64,000 bases of DNA from Monosporascus cannonballus. Lineage: Eukaryota; Ascomycota; Sordariomycetes; Xylariales. The position numbers and the translations under genes are program-made. Below are positions 1 to 13,976 of the stretch, piece after piece. The notes beneath the pieces are model-generated. The model was not told the DNA's origin. It was given only the letters and a program-made list of their open reading frames with translations, and ran no database searches. The stretch lies in the NCBI GenBank assembly GCA_004154925.1, contig QJNS01000084.1, positions 221,338 to 285,337 on the forward strand. Direction: 5' to 3'. Position 1 is the first letter of the stretch. Each line of letters starts with the position of its first letter.

Positions 1-1606
1 GCAGTCACGGACTCGGCGACCGTGGAGATTGTCGTGGCTGTATCCACTGATGGATGTTTAGTACAATGAATGACTGACCAAACCACAACAGGGAGGACAC
101 TACTCCAAACGTGCCCATGGTTTAATTTCTGCGCCCGTTGAGACAGGAATTCGGAGGGATAGAAGCCTGGTCCCTTAGGTCTCTTTCCAGCTAAGCATGG
201 AGAAAGCGGGTTTGAAAGGCCTACAAGAAAAGAGAAGAGTTGCTACTGGTGATGTGTAAGGTAAAGGCTTGTTATATACTCGGCGCTACCCAGCCAAGGC
301 GAGATTGACGGGGATACTCATGAGCGGAATCCTTGCAGCTAGGCCCTACCATATCACGCGAGAGTGAAGGCTCTCGTCCTTACCCGACCTCTCGGGCGAA
401 ACGATTTTTACGGCCACAAGCATTGTAGCACTATCAATTAGCAAACTACCTAGCTCGGTAGGTCTGGTAAACTCTTCCCCCTTCCCCCCCTTTACCCCCA
501 AGTCGTTACCTGTGGATCATGTCTTAGAAGTCGAACAAGATGAGGTCCCGGTCAGCCGGCTGCAAGGTGAGCCCTCGTTATCTCTTGCGCAATTGGCGGT
601 CTCAGCGTTGCGATATTAAATCCTTATGCCTGCCCCAGACCCAACGCCCGGCCCTTACTTCCGGGACCCCGCCCTGTAAAGTGAAAACCTTCGTTCCCTT
701 CAAGGAGGAGCTTGTTGATACTGTCGACACCACCCTCACCAGCGAATGATAGTGGGGGATTCCAAATCCTGTCAACTGCGATGCGATGACATCAACCTCT
801 CGATAGTTCTACCACCATCGCTGTTACATCTTCAGGTTGGCAATTCAAAAACACCCAGGTCTGGCGACAGGGTCTGATTAGAGCTCGGATAACGACTTGA
901 AGGATCTGGTTCCCGACTTTGCAACCAAACCAGTCGACAATAATCTGTACCACCCATGCCGCATGCGTATATGCTTGCACTAATCGACGTGGGATCTTGG
1001 GTGGCGTACGGGAGGATACATGCGAGCCTCGTGTATCTCTCACAATACTAACTGCCGAGATACATTGCCTATGCTCCTTTACGAATCCTGCGAGGCGGTC
1101 TATGGTTATATCAGTGGGAGCCGGTCTCTAAGTTAGACAGACATCTGGGTATGTCGGAGACAAACGCTGAGGAAGAAGGCGAGTCGGCATCCGCGCTGTC
1201 TCGTCCTTCCCGGAAGATTACCTTGTCACCCCCTGCCAGGCACGCCTTCCTAATTCAGGCGACCGCCGAGTTTACTGGCATTTCGTGTTTCGCCTGTGGC
1301 TATCTTGTCGCGAATGCTTGTGGCATCCTCGGCGTACAATTCGAGCAATCCTGCAGCCGTCGTACACAGCCTCCTAAAATGGTGAAGCAAATATTGGGGT
1401 CCATAAACCACGGTATCTGGTCAATATGTAGGGTAGGGCACAAATAATGCATTATCCGCAAAACAATCTCGGGCTCGGAAAAGATCATATTGCAATAGTG
1501 GCCCACAGGATCCCTTGAAGTACTCTTCAGGAAATTCGCTGCCTAAGGCCCAGCGCAACGGTTGGCAATGCTAAGTACACGCATATGGATTTGGAATTGC
1601 AAAAGC
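1..1606. other. Gene-poor flank, no feature recognised
   Basis: Base composition is mixed and coding-like, but the open frames are short, lack recognisable motifs and could not be joined through plausible introns into a known protein. A C-rich run occurs near 477-500. I see no tRNA boxes, no inverted terminal repeats and no simple satellite here. Confidence 0.4.
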
Positions 1607-2014
1607 CTATTTCGAGAGCTTGAATGGTCCCAAACCTGCGACTTGGAAGAATCCTCCTGGGTCATATTTGGCGCTGACAGTCCGCAAATGCTCCTTGCTC
1701 TCAGGCCCATATGAAGTGATAGGATCCTGGTAAGTGAACATATAGTTCATATATCGATAGGACGCGGATACATTCTTGCTCCGTGCCTCGTCGTCAATGT
1801 TTTGAAGGGCCTCCTTGTTGACATCGAATACCCTCTTGTCATCACTGGCACTTTCCCAAGAAGTGTAGAACAGCACCACAATAAGAGGACCATCCGACGG
1901 CTTGAGCCCCGGAGAGTTTCCGCCGCGAGCAATAGACTGCTCAATCATGGATACAGGTAATGGCTCGAAAGTGATCGAAAAAAAGAGCTGTAAGCACCAG
2001 GATGATTGCCACAA
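1607..2014 (-). pseudogene. 3' remnant of an FAD-linked oxidoreductase (BBE domain)
   Basis: About 130 residues resemble the C-terminal end of fungal FAD-dependent oxidases of the berberine-bridge/6-hydroxynicotine-oxidase type. Visible family features are an ARGG segment, a YRYMNY stretch followed by a DPI/YG segment, and the terminal block KYDPGGFFQ ending in FKLS, which is the usual end of these proteins before the stop. Full family members are near 450-500 residues and carry an N-terminal FAD-binding domain with a histidine attachment site; none of that is visible. Upstream (about 2015-2170) the frame carries stops and then runs into the AT-rich transposon block, so the 5' two thirds seem lost. 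It is most likely a truncated, non-functional gene at the block's edge; a 3' exon of a highly rearranged gene is the less likely alternative. Confidence 0.7.
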
Positions 2015-2358
2015 TTGCGATTAATTCCACCGATCTTTTGCCCTGTGTAAGGGAATAGATATGTAAGCGAGGTGATGGCCGAGTAATCGCAGACTATTCC
2101 AAGAAGTAAATGTATTAACAGACTTCTATCTAGGTTATATATGTATTCGCCCGGGTATGGGATTTTGTGATTATCTTAAGTAGGTGAGTCGGTAAATAGT
2201 TACCGATATTTAACTATATTTCCCGTATTTTTTTTTATTTTCTTATGTTAATTTTTTTAAAAATTAATTCATAATAATTATTATTAGTCGTATATTGCGT
2301 TATAATTAATACGGCATTAAATTATATAGTATAGTCGGGGTGTAAAAATCTCCGCTTA

Positions 2359-4295
2359 AGCCAAACACCCGGCCAACGCACCACCTCCTCAACGCCCCAC
2401 CCCCAATTTGAGGCTATCGCCAAGCTATCTACATACTTCAAAAATCAATAACTTAACAACCAATTAAGTAACCCATATCGGGTTTTTAACAAAATCGCAC
2501 TATTATATAATCGGGATTATCAGTATAATATTCGCTTTCTTTATCTCCTTCGTCTTGGGCTTCGTTTTGCGAAATGACAGCGGAAGGTCCTTACGCGTTA
2601 CTCTTTAATCCGGCCTTTACTTGCTTAACGTTCTTTAGCCGTACGAATTTTTCATTAAGGTCAGCTTTTACCTTCCTTAATTTCTTTAGGCGTATCTTTT
2701 TAAAGGCTAAAATTAATTGGCTATTATGATTTTTGAAAGCGGTTAATTCGTTATTAAATATATTAAGTATTTTACTAATTTTGCAAAAAAAAAAGCCGAA
2801 CGGTAATTTTCCTGAAAACTGGGTCGACCTTAATCAAAGCTTTTTTAAAAATCCTTATATCCCTTGAAAATTTAAATATATTAAAGCTTATTAAAGCAAA
2901 TGGCGAAAAAAAATCGGGTTGTTATAAAAAAATAAGCCATTCGGCAACCGGTCGATTTTCCGTACCTTCGTTCTTTTTTATATATTTATTTTTTAAAACC
3001 TTATCCCGATTAATAGGCCATATTCCTATCGCCTTAAAGCCATTTATTATATATCGTAAGACCTTTATAATCTTTTTTCCGGCCTTGGCGAACGTCTATA
3101 GGAAATCCGTTTTATCTATTGCTTCCGAAACCCTTTCGTAACAGCGCTCCTAGAATTAATAACGGAACCTGCGCTTTAAAACGGAAAAAACATTTACATT
3201 AAGCGGCTGCCATACGTGCAATAAATATAAGAACAAAAAGATGATATAAATTTTGTTAATTAAGCTAGTCCATATAAATTCTTTAATAATATAACTGTTA
3301 TAGCCGTCGATAATAAGGAACTTCTATTTTCGCAAGTTGGCAGGCTTGATATAAGGGATAAATACTTTTCGTAACCATTTTAACCTAATATCTGTATTAA
3401 TCCAGCTATTTAAAAATATCGTAAAATACCAGTTTTTATATAGTTGGTTTTCCGTATCGGGAAACTATTATTATTATACGTTAACGCCGTTAAATATAAT
3501 TAACGAAAAAAGACTGCGTTTATTTACGTTAATACAGATTATAACAGATATTTAGGCGCGTTTAAAAATATCCTTTAAAAAATAAGTTTCTTAAAGGTTT
3601 TATTAAATATGAAAACATTTTCTCCTATACTTTCCATTATTCCAAATTTATCCGCATTATATCTATTCCGGGAATATATCTTCCGTATTTTCGGCAGAGC
3701 TAGGCGATCGAACAATACGGTATATACGATTACGATAACCCCGTTTAAGCGCTAATAATTAATAACCCGACTCTTAAAAGTTTTAATTTCATAATGTCAT
3801 TAAAAAAAATCGCGTTACATATTTCTTTTTTAGCCGTTTACGGCTGCCGGAATTAATAAAGAAGCATTACGCGTACGTATAAAATCGGGAATAAGAAGGA
3901 ACGTATCCAAACTGGCCTTGGATTACGACCCATTTCGTTAAATAGTTTTCCAAAACCTTAGGTACTTTTTAACGGTTTTCGTTACGCTTTTCCCGGGTCC
4001 GTATGCCGTTAATTTTGCGACGAAAATAAATACGTTCGACCTGGTATAACTTGGAGGCCGCTCGGATGGACCTCCTATTTGCAACCTCGTTAATCGCCTT
4101 CGCAGCACGTAATTAAACAACAAATCCCATATCGTTAAAATCGCTTAATTCTGAAAATTAAAAAGGTATCATTCTTTTTCCAATAAGACGTTATTTGATA
4201 AAGATATATATAATTGAAGTTTAGGTCAGTACGTTGGGTGTCTCGAAAATTCGGTGGGGCGTTGAGGGGGTGGTGCGTTAACCGAGTGTTTGACT
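2359..4295 (-). mobile_element. Fot1/Pogo-type DNA transposon, RIP-inactivated
   Basis: Imperfect terminal inverted repeats of about 43 bp lie at 2359-2401 and 4253-4295, starting AGYCAAACAC and continuing through a shared CAACGCCCCACC segment; differences are C/T or G/A. A TA dinucleotide flanks both ends (2357-2358, 4296-4297), the Tc1/mariner duplication. The length, 1937 bp, fits Fot1-like elements (about 1.9 kb). On the minus strand near 4123-3938 a decayed stretch resembles the N-terminal CENP-B-type helix-turn-helix of these transposases (a PPSYTR segment followed by a GKSVTKTV-like segment where functional copies have VGKNW). The remainder toward 2500 is riddled with stops. Confidence 0.85.
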
Positions 4296-4297
4296 TA

Positions 4298-4611
4298 GTC
4301 TCCACGCTCTATATTTCCAATTCTTATCTTCACAACTTTACTTATACGTTTTTCTACTAACCCTTAATAAAATTACTAGCGATTTTAATTACTTATAAAT
4401 AAATAGATTACTTATACGATAACTTACTTTAATATTTCGTATACCAGCTCTAAGCTGCAATTACAATCTTAATTTGCCTTAATATATTATTTATTAAATT
4501 ATTTAATATGCCTTTTACGAACTTTTCTTATACAGCAATTATAATAGCAGTAAGTAAATTCAATGCTTTCTGCGTATTACCGAATAACTTAAGCTTCGGT
4601 TCCTTTTTTTA
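4298..4611. other. AT-rich spacer between two transposons
   Basis: About 310 bp of mutated sequence between the Fot1-like element and the next LTR. I recognise no motif in it. Confidence 0.4.
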
Positions 4612-6233
4612 TATGACGGCTAGGGGGTTTAACCAATTATTAAACCTTAGTCGTACGGGTTTATGTTGGCAGGAGTATCGTAGGAATTTGAGCAATAAAT
4701 ACAGTAACGTATTACGTTTCGTAATTCCAAAGGTGTTTTAGGTAACGATATTATATTGCAAGTTAAAGTTATCTAAATTATAGAAATAATAAGCATATTG
4801 TATTTGTTTTTTTCGATCTTATCGAGCCTGGCTTTATCGGCTTTACGATAAATCTTGTTGAGCTATTACGTAATTTATCCTATATAGCTTAGTTATCTTT
4901 TTGTTACGACCGTTTTCCGAGGCCGCAGCCTGTTAGACCATAATACGATCCTCTCTTTCTATAATTTTCGTCTCGAAGATTTCTTTTTTTTTTTGGTAAA
5001 TTTTTTGGGGTTTTTATGTCGGGTCGTATTAAAACTTAATTAACAGAAAAACGAAAAAAAATAACTTACTTAAGTTTATTATTTTTCGAATTATAAATAT
5101 ATTTATATATTCGTATTATATTCGTTATAGTTCAATATGTTATCGTATTTTTTGTCGGATTTTTTTCGGTACAAAATATGTATAACGCGGAATTAAGGCT
5201 TTTGCGACGTTAACGGCCTTTTTATTTTTCAGCTTAAAAAGTTTATTTCCAATTAGCTTAAAGTTAAAACGAAACTTTAGAAAGTTAAAAAAGGCGAAAC
5301 AGGTATAAACCAAAGTTCGCCGGCTTCGAAAACAAAAGAAATTATGGGCCGATCGTATAATACGTATATTATCTCGCAGATTTCGGTTTCTAGAGGAGTT
5401 GGATAAATTGGAACGTTAAAAAAAATAGACCGAACTGGAGGCCGCATTAACAAAGGCCGCATTTCCTCTCGACTGGTCCAACCTGAAGTTTACCGATTGA
5501 TTATCTATTAATTGGAGAACTTTTAATCTTATTAACCTTAGCATTGCTGGTAAAAGTTTTTCAACAGGCGTTGGGCGCCAATAAGATTTTTGGCGGGTTC
5601 CTAGGTGTTTTCGGAATCCGGGTATTTTTTCTATTTAATTAGGCACTAAGTAAATCCGTTTTGTTTTTGTATATTAAGAATTTTTTTTATTTCGGATATT
5701 TATTTATTTTTTATTTTTATATTATTTTATATTATATATATTTTAATTATATATATTATTAACTTAAATAGAAAAACGTAAAAAGTAAATAAAATTTAAT
5801 TTTTAATAAAAGTTCTAATTAATAATTATTTTGAAGCTTTTTTAATAATTCTATATAGATCGATATATTTAAAATCGAAATTCTTATTTAATTCTGTTAT
5901 TTAAATATTTTTAGTAATAAGAAAAATTATTTTCCCTTTTTCAAAAATTAATCCTTTTAACCTTTTTTAATTATAATATTTACTTATTTAATTACGTATA
6001 AATCTTAAGTCTGGTTTTATTTCTTAATATATTTATGTTAATTATTTTAATGTAAAAATCGTTTTAATATTAATTAAATTATTATTACGTATTTTTTGAT
6101 AAATCTTTAAAATAAAATCAAAATTTATATTTGCTAATATTATTTTAGTATTTTTGTAATAATTAATATTATAAGTTAATTGTGTAATTCGCAGTTTTTT
6201 AACTTAATTATTTTATTCGTAATTGTGATAGGG
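4612..6233 (-). mobile_element. 3' LTR plus adjoining internal piece of a gypsy element
   Basis: Positions 4612-4945 align with the LTRs at 17437 and 23765 at both ends (left end TATGACG; right end a mutated form of GGTCGTAACA), but the middle differs. Positions 4946-6233 align with 17810-19130 of the complete element, including the segment near 5565-5600. Homology stops close to 6233, where the plus-strand element begins. It therefore looks like the 3' end of a minus-strand relative of the 17437-24135 element. It also carries a mutated copy of that family's antisense reading frame, whose start aligns at 5016. Whether it once belonged to the same copy as 12336-15429 is unclear: the LTR middles differ and about 3.6 kb of the expected interior is absent. 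Confidence 0.7.
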
Positions 6234-9200
6234 CTGTATGGAGCCTTATTATGGAGCACCGGATAAATGCCGGTACCAAGTAGTACTAGCGCAACGTCTT
6301 ATATGCGAACATATATAACTGTATTTTTATTTTCCCTTTTTTTTTCTTTTTAGCTAGAAAATAAATTTTTATTAGCAATTAATTGCAGATCGTTTAGGTA
6401 AAGCCTTTTATATATTTTCTAGCTTACTATTTAGCAGAGTAGGAGATATTTGGGATTAGATGTTAAGATTTTCGCACGTTCTTTAAGGGGCCTAATAAGT
6501 GGCCTTTATCGATCCAGAGTTATAAAAGGTATTTAGCGTTATAACGGAAATTTTAATAAGTTTAATAATAGTTATAAAATAACGTATAAGTTATTAACTT
6601 AAAAAAATAAAAAAAAGTAATTTAATTCTGTAAGCATATAAAAGCGTAATATAAAGCAAATAAGAAGTTAATATAAACGGTCGAATAGTTTAAAAACGGC
6701 TTATTACTTAATAAAAACTTATTATTTAATTATAAATTCTGAATATAATAGCCTTTATTAATACCGATTTTTTTTCGATTTAATAACAATCGGAAGCATA
6801 ATTATGTTATTTTATAAAAATAGTTCGAACGACCGAATTAATAACAGGAATTAAGCAGAAGCCGTTATTTTGGCCGAAGAAATTCGACGAAATAAAAAAA
6901 GAGTTCCCCAGATAATACGTATTTATAACTTATAAGCTCGAAATAAACGTTATTTTCGTAAAAAGACTTTATAAGTAATTTTATATTATATATAAAAAAA
7001 TGTGAAATTAATATATAACGTACGGTTATTATTTATTATATTACCGAAAGTTTAAATAATATTTATAATTTTATCGGGTTTTTTAAATATTATATAAATA
7101 ATATAATAATAGGCATAAAAATGGAAAAATAACCGAATATTTTCGGAATTTAATTTAAATCGATAATATGAAATTTTTATAAATTTATTTTTTATTCGAA
7201 AAAATATTAACAAATATAAAAAGGATTATTTGGCTAACAGAAACGAAATTCACGTTTTTAAAGGAAATATTAAATAAAAAATTTACTTAAGTTTTAATTT
7301 TAATGAATTTTTATAAAAATTATAATACATAGGTAAATAAGGTAATAAAAATTGCCGGACGCCTTAAAAAAATAATATAGCAAAAAAGAACGAATGATTT
7401 TCTAATAACTTAATCGGGCGATAATAACTAAATAAGAAATAACTTAAATAACGATATAAACATAACGAGTATTTCGGTAATAAAATAACAAAAATAAAAA
7501 CTTTAAATTTTACCCTTAATACTAAAGTAATATATATAATAAATAATTTAACAAAAGCGAAACGCTTATAAAACAAAAGACTTTTACTTATATTATAAGC
7601 GTTTTAATTATAAGGCAAACCGCTGCCCGTTTTTATTAATAAAAAACTGCAAAAAAGGATTAATTCGTTAAAAAGTATAAAAACGAAAAATCGGAATTTA
7701 AAAACAAAAAAGAAAAAAGTAATTTTTAAATATTCACGTATTTAAAAACGAAAAACGATTTAGGCTCCAATAAAAATTGCGAAGCAAAATATAGACGCTA
7801 TTTTATTCATTATCGATATATATATTAATTAAGAAAAATTTGTGAAAACTTTTGTTAATTAAGAATATAAATATTTTATCGTAATAAGCAAAACGTTTGT
7901 AAAATACTTATAGTTATTACATATTTTAATAAACTTATGCGGATTAAAAAAGGTTTAAAAAATTAATAACGGTAAGGAAAAATTAAGGAAATAATATATA
8001 TGGAGATAAATATCGACGGTTTTAATGTTAAGATATTCGTATATATTATTAATGGCCTTTATTTTTTTTCGGTTTTAAAAAAGTTTTAAATAAAATGTTA
8101 TAACGTTATATACGTAATATAAAAATATTTTTTAACGGTAAATATATTAAGTTATATAAAGGTTTACGAAAAAAACACGAAACTTAAAAAAATAATATAT
8201 AAATAATGCGTAAAGCGAAAAAAATTTTAATTGCCATTTTTAATGCGAAATTTTGAATGATTAAAAAAATTAAAATGATTAAATAAAAACTTTAATTAGT
8301 TTTAATTATTTTAGCCGATATTAATAAGATATTAACGTTTAAAAAAAGTAAATATTAACGAAAGATTTATATTTAAATTAAAACTGTTTCGAAAATTATT
8401 CGATAAAAAATTCAATAATGTTTTATTTTTATCCTGCTCCGGAATAAATTATATAATTGTATTAAATAGAAACGAAATAAAAAGAGAAATATTAATATTA
8501 TAAGGGCCCTTATATAATATAATTAAGGATAAATTATTAGTTTTAAGGAAAACGCTAAGAAAGTTTTTAAACAAAAAATATATCCGTATAAACATTTTAC
8601 CTATAAGGGTTCCGGTTTTATTTGTAAAAAAACCCGGAAGAAAATTGCGTTTTTGCTACAATTATTAGGCGTTAAATATAATAACCGAAAAAAACCGTTA
8701 TTGTTTACCATTTATTTCGAAAGTTTTAAGCTTATTTTTTTATATTAAATAATTTACGAAAGTAAATATTCAAATAACGTTTTATAAGATTAAAATTAAA
8801 AAAAGAAATAAATGAAAAACAATATTCCGAATACGTTTCGGCTTATACGAATAACTGGTAATACCGTTCGGTTTTTACGGGGTTTCTATAATTTTTTAAT
8901 AATACGTTAACAGGATCTTAAAAAAAATACGTTAACGTTTTTTGCTTAACGTATATATATAATATTTTTATTTTTTTCGAATTTAAGGAAAATTATATGT
9001 AAAAAATAAAAAAGGTTTTAAGCTGGTTAAAAAACGAGTTTAAATTTAGATATTTTTAATTGCAAATTTGCCGTAAAAATAACAAAATATTTTGGATTTA
9101 TTATAAACGCCGGAAAGAGAATACGAATAAACCTCGAGAAATTACGTATAATTAAAAAATAAGAAATTTCCAAAACGTTTAAAGGAATCAGAAGTTTTTT

Positions 9201-12200
9201 AGGGTTCGCAAATTTTTACCGTAATTTCATAATTTATTATGCGGATATATCGGTACCGTTAATAGATTTAATCCGGAGAAAAACCTTATTCCGTTAAGAA
9301 AAAAAAAGTAATATTTAAATATTTTGAAAATGGTTTTATAACGGAACTCATTTTGGGGTAATAAAAGCCTGCAAAACTTATAATATTAAAAGCAAATTAT
9401 TTATCCTAAGTTAATAAATTAAAAGTATTATATCCGGTTATTTATTGTTTTCAAAAACCAAACCCCGTTAAAATTAATTACGAATATATAATAAGACATT
9501 TATAATAGTAATAAATTATTTGAAAACGTAAAATATGGAATTACGTAACGTAATAACCTTATTTAAGATTATGACCGAATATAAAAATTTAAAATATTTT
9601 AAAATTATTAAAAACTTAAACGAACGTTAAATAAGGTAACTAAAGAAATTATTTTATTTTAATTTGTATTTCGAATTCCGTATGAACCGTTTGAATATTA
9701 AGGTCGATATATTTTCGCATAAAAAATAAAATATATTTAAAAAAAGCGATAATTGAAAAACTATTTAAAAATTTTAATTAATAAAAATAAATAATTATTT
9801 ATAATACTTATAAAACTATAAAAATATACCAAAAATACGATAATATTTAATAATATTAAAATTAAAAATAACAGGTTATTTCGAAAAACATAAATATTTT
9901 AATATTACGAAAATTTTCAAAAATTTTAAAACGGAATATTAGAACATAATAGAAATTACGATTATATTATTAAAGTTATTATAGAAAAAGTAATATTTTT
10001 ACAAAATTAAAGTTATTAATATTAATTACGGAATATACTTTAAAAATTAAAAACTTTTTTTAATTTCAAAAACGTTTTTAAATCTTAAATTAAAAACCGT
10101 TTAAAATAGCCTTAATATAAAATATTTACGATTTTTATATAATAGGTTATTTAAGTAAAAAGGTTACGATAACGGTATTTTTGAAAAGCTTTTTCTGGCC
10201 GAATATATATTGTACAATAAGGCAGTTTTATAAGACTTATAATGTATACGGTTATAAAAACGTATAAAAAAATAAAAAGAATTATTAAAATTATTTTCGA
10301 TATTTAAATAATTCTATAACAAATTATTCATTAATTTTATAACCGATTTATTAACTGTTTTTAAATATAACTTATATTTTTTAATAATTATAATAAACCG
10401 ATTATTTATAATAATAATCCTAAAAATAATACGTACGATAAACGTAAAAACCTATATGAAAATATTTGTAAAAATGTATTAAAATGTTATACTTTCTTTA
10501 AAGGTATTATAAATAATAAAGAAATTTATTAAATAAAGAAATTTTAAACCAGGTTTTACAAATTAATAAGGATAAAATAACACTTTTTTATCGTATATTA
10601 CTTAAAAATTAATTATATTACGAAAAAAGTTAATTAAAAAATATTAACTAATTTACGAATTTTCGTAACGTATTTGTAATAAAAATAAAATAAGTTTTTT
10701 CCGAGGGCGATATTCGTAATTAATAACCGAAATATAATTTTAATAAAATGAATTTCTTTTTATTTTATAAATATTACGTTAATTTAATTCCCTAAATAAA
10801 AAAAATTCGGTAATTAAGAAAATTCTATATATAAAAAAGAAAGATTTCGTCAGAAAATTACGAAAAGGTACGAAATTCGCCTAAGCCGCAATAACGGCGG
10901 CCTAGCAAACTTAAAAGAAAATAACGAATAAACGTTATTTTCCTGCCGAAAAACACGAAATTAACAATAACCTTTAATTATCCTTAAAAAATAATACCTT
11001 TTTTTGACCGTCGAAAAAGTTAAGATAATTTTAAATTAAATATTAAGTAATTAAAATAATTAATTTTTATATTATTAAATTAAGTTTATTTAAAAATATT
11101 TATAATTACTTTTACGTTAATTTATTAAAACGTATATATTATAACTTTTTATTATTTCAAATTAAAATAAATATATATAATATTTTATTACGTTTTAAAA
11201 AAATGATAAAGCAGAATTTAAAATCGAAAATATTTTCCAAGCCCGAACTAAAAAAATAAAAAAAAGCTTAATATATTAAATTTAGATAAAATAATTAAAT
11301 TCCGTAAAATTAACTTAAAAACCGTGTAAAGAATTTATAAATATGGCGGTTTTATAATCATTTAAAAAAGAATACTGTAATATAACTATTAATAACAGCT
11401 TTTAAATTTAACGTATTATTCGAAAGCGGACAAATAAAAACCCAGCTTAAAAATACCGGCCGAACGGCATATGAAGTATAAAAAACTTAAGGAAACCGTT
11501 TAAAAATAACTTCATATAATTTGAAAATAAATATTAAAATAACGTTTTTGTTATTTACCAATAAAATATATTAAAAAGAACTTGAAAATTATAAAAATAA
11601 TACATTAATTACAAAATTATTTAATTATTTTTAAAAACTTATAAATTTAACTATTTACCTTACGAATTCGTAACGTTAATATTACGTAAAAATTACGTAT
11701 TTAAGGCACGCGATTATTCGGCCTTATTTATATTAAATTTTAATAAAACCGAAATTTTCATTTTAATCGTTTAAATTATCATTCCAAAATTTTTGAAAAC
11801 GATAATAATATAATTATTAATAATTATTAATTTAATTTATAACGTAAATTAATAAATAATATAAAAAACGCGCAAATATCTCAAAAAACCTTATATAATA
11901 AAATCTATCATTTTTATATTTAATATATCTTTTATTATATAAAACCGAGAAATTAACAAAACCGATAATTTAATTTACATATAAATAACGTATAAATTAG
12001 GGATTAAAGGTATAAATTTACTTTAAAATAAATAATATCTTAAAATTTAAAACGTAAATGTAAAATTTTAATACCTGCTTTTTTTTACATAGGGATAGCG
12101 GTTAAATTAAGGTTAACAGCAAAAAAGAACTATAAATAATACGTAAAAGAAATAAATTTATTAAAACTTCGATAATCCTAATTAAAAATAACTTTATAAA

Positions 12201-12335
12201 ACGTATCGATTATTTAACGAAATTCGAAAATATCCGTATATTACGTAAATATTATATTAAAAAAATATATTCATAAAAATAACAAAAATATTTATTTCAG
12301 GATCTTTATAATTATAATTAAGGTAATTTTAATAA
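6234..12335 (+). mobile_element. Plus-strand Ty3/gypsy retrotransposon, RIP-inactivated
   Basis: Decayed pol is readable on the plus strand. Around 8600-8720 there are remnants of the reverse transcriptase segments with LFVKKPG and the RALN-TEKN block; at 8855-8885 an IPFGF stretch stands for MPFGL; at 9180-9290 the connection segment reads [16 protein letters not shown], the gypsy-type form; at 10180-10270 an integrase-type zinc-binding region begins with WPN. Protein order RT then integrase is the Ty3/gypsy order. Gag and LTRs could not be delimited, so both ends are placed only where flanking gypsy-family homology stops (near 6233 and 12335). Some 6.1 kb long, which is normal for the superfamily. 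No frame is open. Confidence 0.75.
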
Positions 12336-13851
12336 CGGATTACTTTTTTATATTAATAATTTTGCTTCGCTTTTTTTGGTTTTTTCTGGATTATCCTTTA
12401 AATATATGTTTTCAGTTATTTTAATGTGGTTTTTTAAATGCCTTATATTACGTTATTTTATATCCTATTTTGTTACAATTAAAACATTTAATCTGGCTTT
12501 AATTCTTTTTGTAAATAGCTCCTAGTTTTATAGGCCCTGGTTTCGTATCGTAAAAAGTGTTACTACGTTAAAAAACGTTAATATTAACTGTGTATCGAGG
12601 TTTGTTGTTATTTTTTCCATTAATACCTTTAATACGCTATGCATATTATCGGTCGTCGATCTTAATTATTATAACGATATCATTCGATAAATATTTAGGG
12701 CGATTAAATTTAAAAAGGTTTTTTTATATTTCTTTTTTCGGCCGTTAAAGAATTTAGATATTAATACTTTTTATCCTTAATTTAGCTTAGCGGCTAATTA
12801 AATTAATATATTACCGTAATTAGATATTATCTTTTTCTGTCGTAATTACTAAATTTGTATTTCGGCTTTTATATTTTCGTTTATTATTCCGAAAGTTTTC
12901 GTTAATATTTGCTTAAATTATTTATAATTATTATAAATTCGTATTATTTTCGGATTTCGATTTTCGATTAACAGGGTAATATATTCCTTTATAACGAGCT
13001 CGAATTAAATAACTACGTTTCTGGTAAATCGTCAGAATTCAAATTTAATTCGTAGAGTAAATGTAATTAGACGAATAAGAAAATACCAGAAATATATTCG
13101 GTATTAAGTTAAAAATAGTTATAATTTAATCGAGGTTCTATTAAAAAATTCTGGTTTGAAAGGTTTAAGGACCCTTTTTAATTCTTTGATAATATTCAGC
13201 TAAATAACTTAGTTTGTTCGAAAAGGCTTCCCGGTTTTAAGAGCTTTTTTTTCTCTTAAATTTCTTATAAGCAGCTTAAAAAGACGTCGTAAAACCGTTA
13301 TTATTTTTCTTTAGCTAAATAATGCGTTTATTTATAATATCTAGACGTCGAAAAACTTTTTCGCAAAAAAAGAAATTCGAATTTTATTTTAATTTTTTAA
13401 TTATTAAGGGCCTGGTAAATAGGTTGTTCGGGTTATTTGCTAATAAATATAATATCGGCAATATTACTTAGAATTTAATAATATTATTAAAAACGTTTAC
13501 AATATATAACGGATTAATAATTTAATTAATTTTTAAATCTTAATTATATATATTTATATTAATATAAATGTTATAAGAAATTAAATAATAAATATAATAA
13601 TATATTATATTTTATAATATTAAAAATACTTTAAATAACGAATTCAAATTCTAAATTAACATTATTTAAATTATAAAAATAATAAATATATATTTTTTTA
13701 TTTTAATTTAAAATGCTTAAACAGTTTAAACCCTTAAGCCCGTTAAGCCTTTTGAACCTTTTCGGCGGTTTAAGGGGCTTAAGGTGTTTGGCATTTTGAA
13801 ACCTTTGAGCTAATTACGTAACATCTTGGCATTGGTTTGCCTTATTAAAAT

Positions 13852-13976
13852 CAGGCCCTATTTTGAAGGTTGTAGCTGCGCCGTAGGCGCAGCTGTGGCT
13901 AAATAGCTTTTAATACCAGGCTAACCTAATTTGGAAAATCCCATAAAAAATAACAAATCGTTCAAAATAAGGCCTA
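13852..13976. mobile_element. 125-bp MITE-like inverted-repeat element
   Basis: Left end CAGGCCCTATTTTGAA and the reverse complement of the right end TAGGCCTTATTTTGAA match in 14 of 16 positions, both mismatches being C/T. Between them, at 13874-13894, is a perfect GC-rich hairpin (AGCTGCGCC, loop GTA, GGCGCAGCT), striking inside the AT desert. No coding capacity. No convincing target duplication was found, so this may be an internal piece of the larger insertion. Confidence 0.5.
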
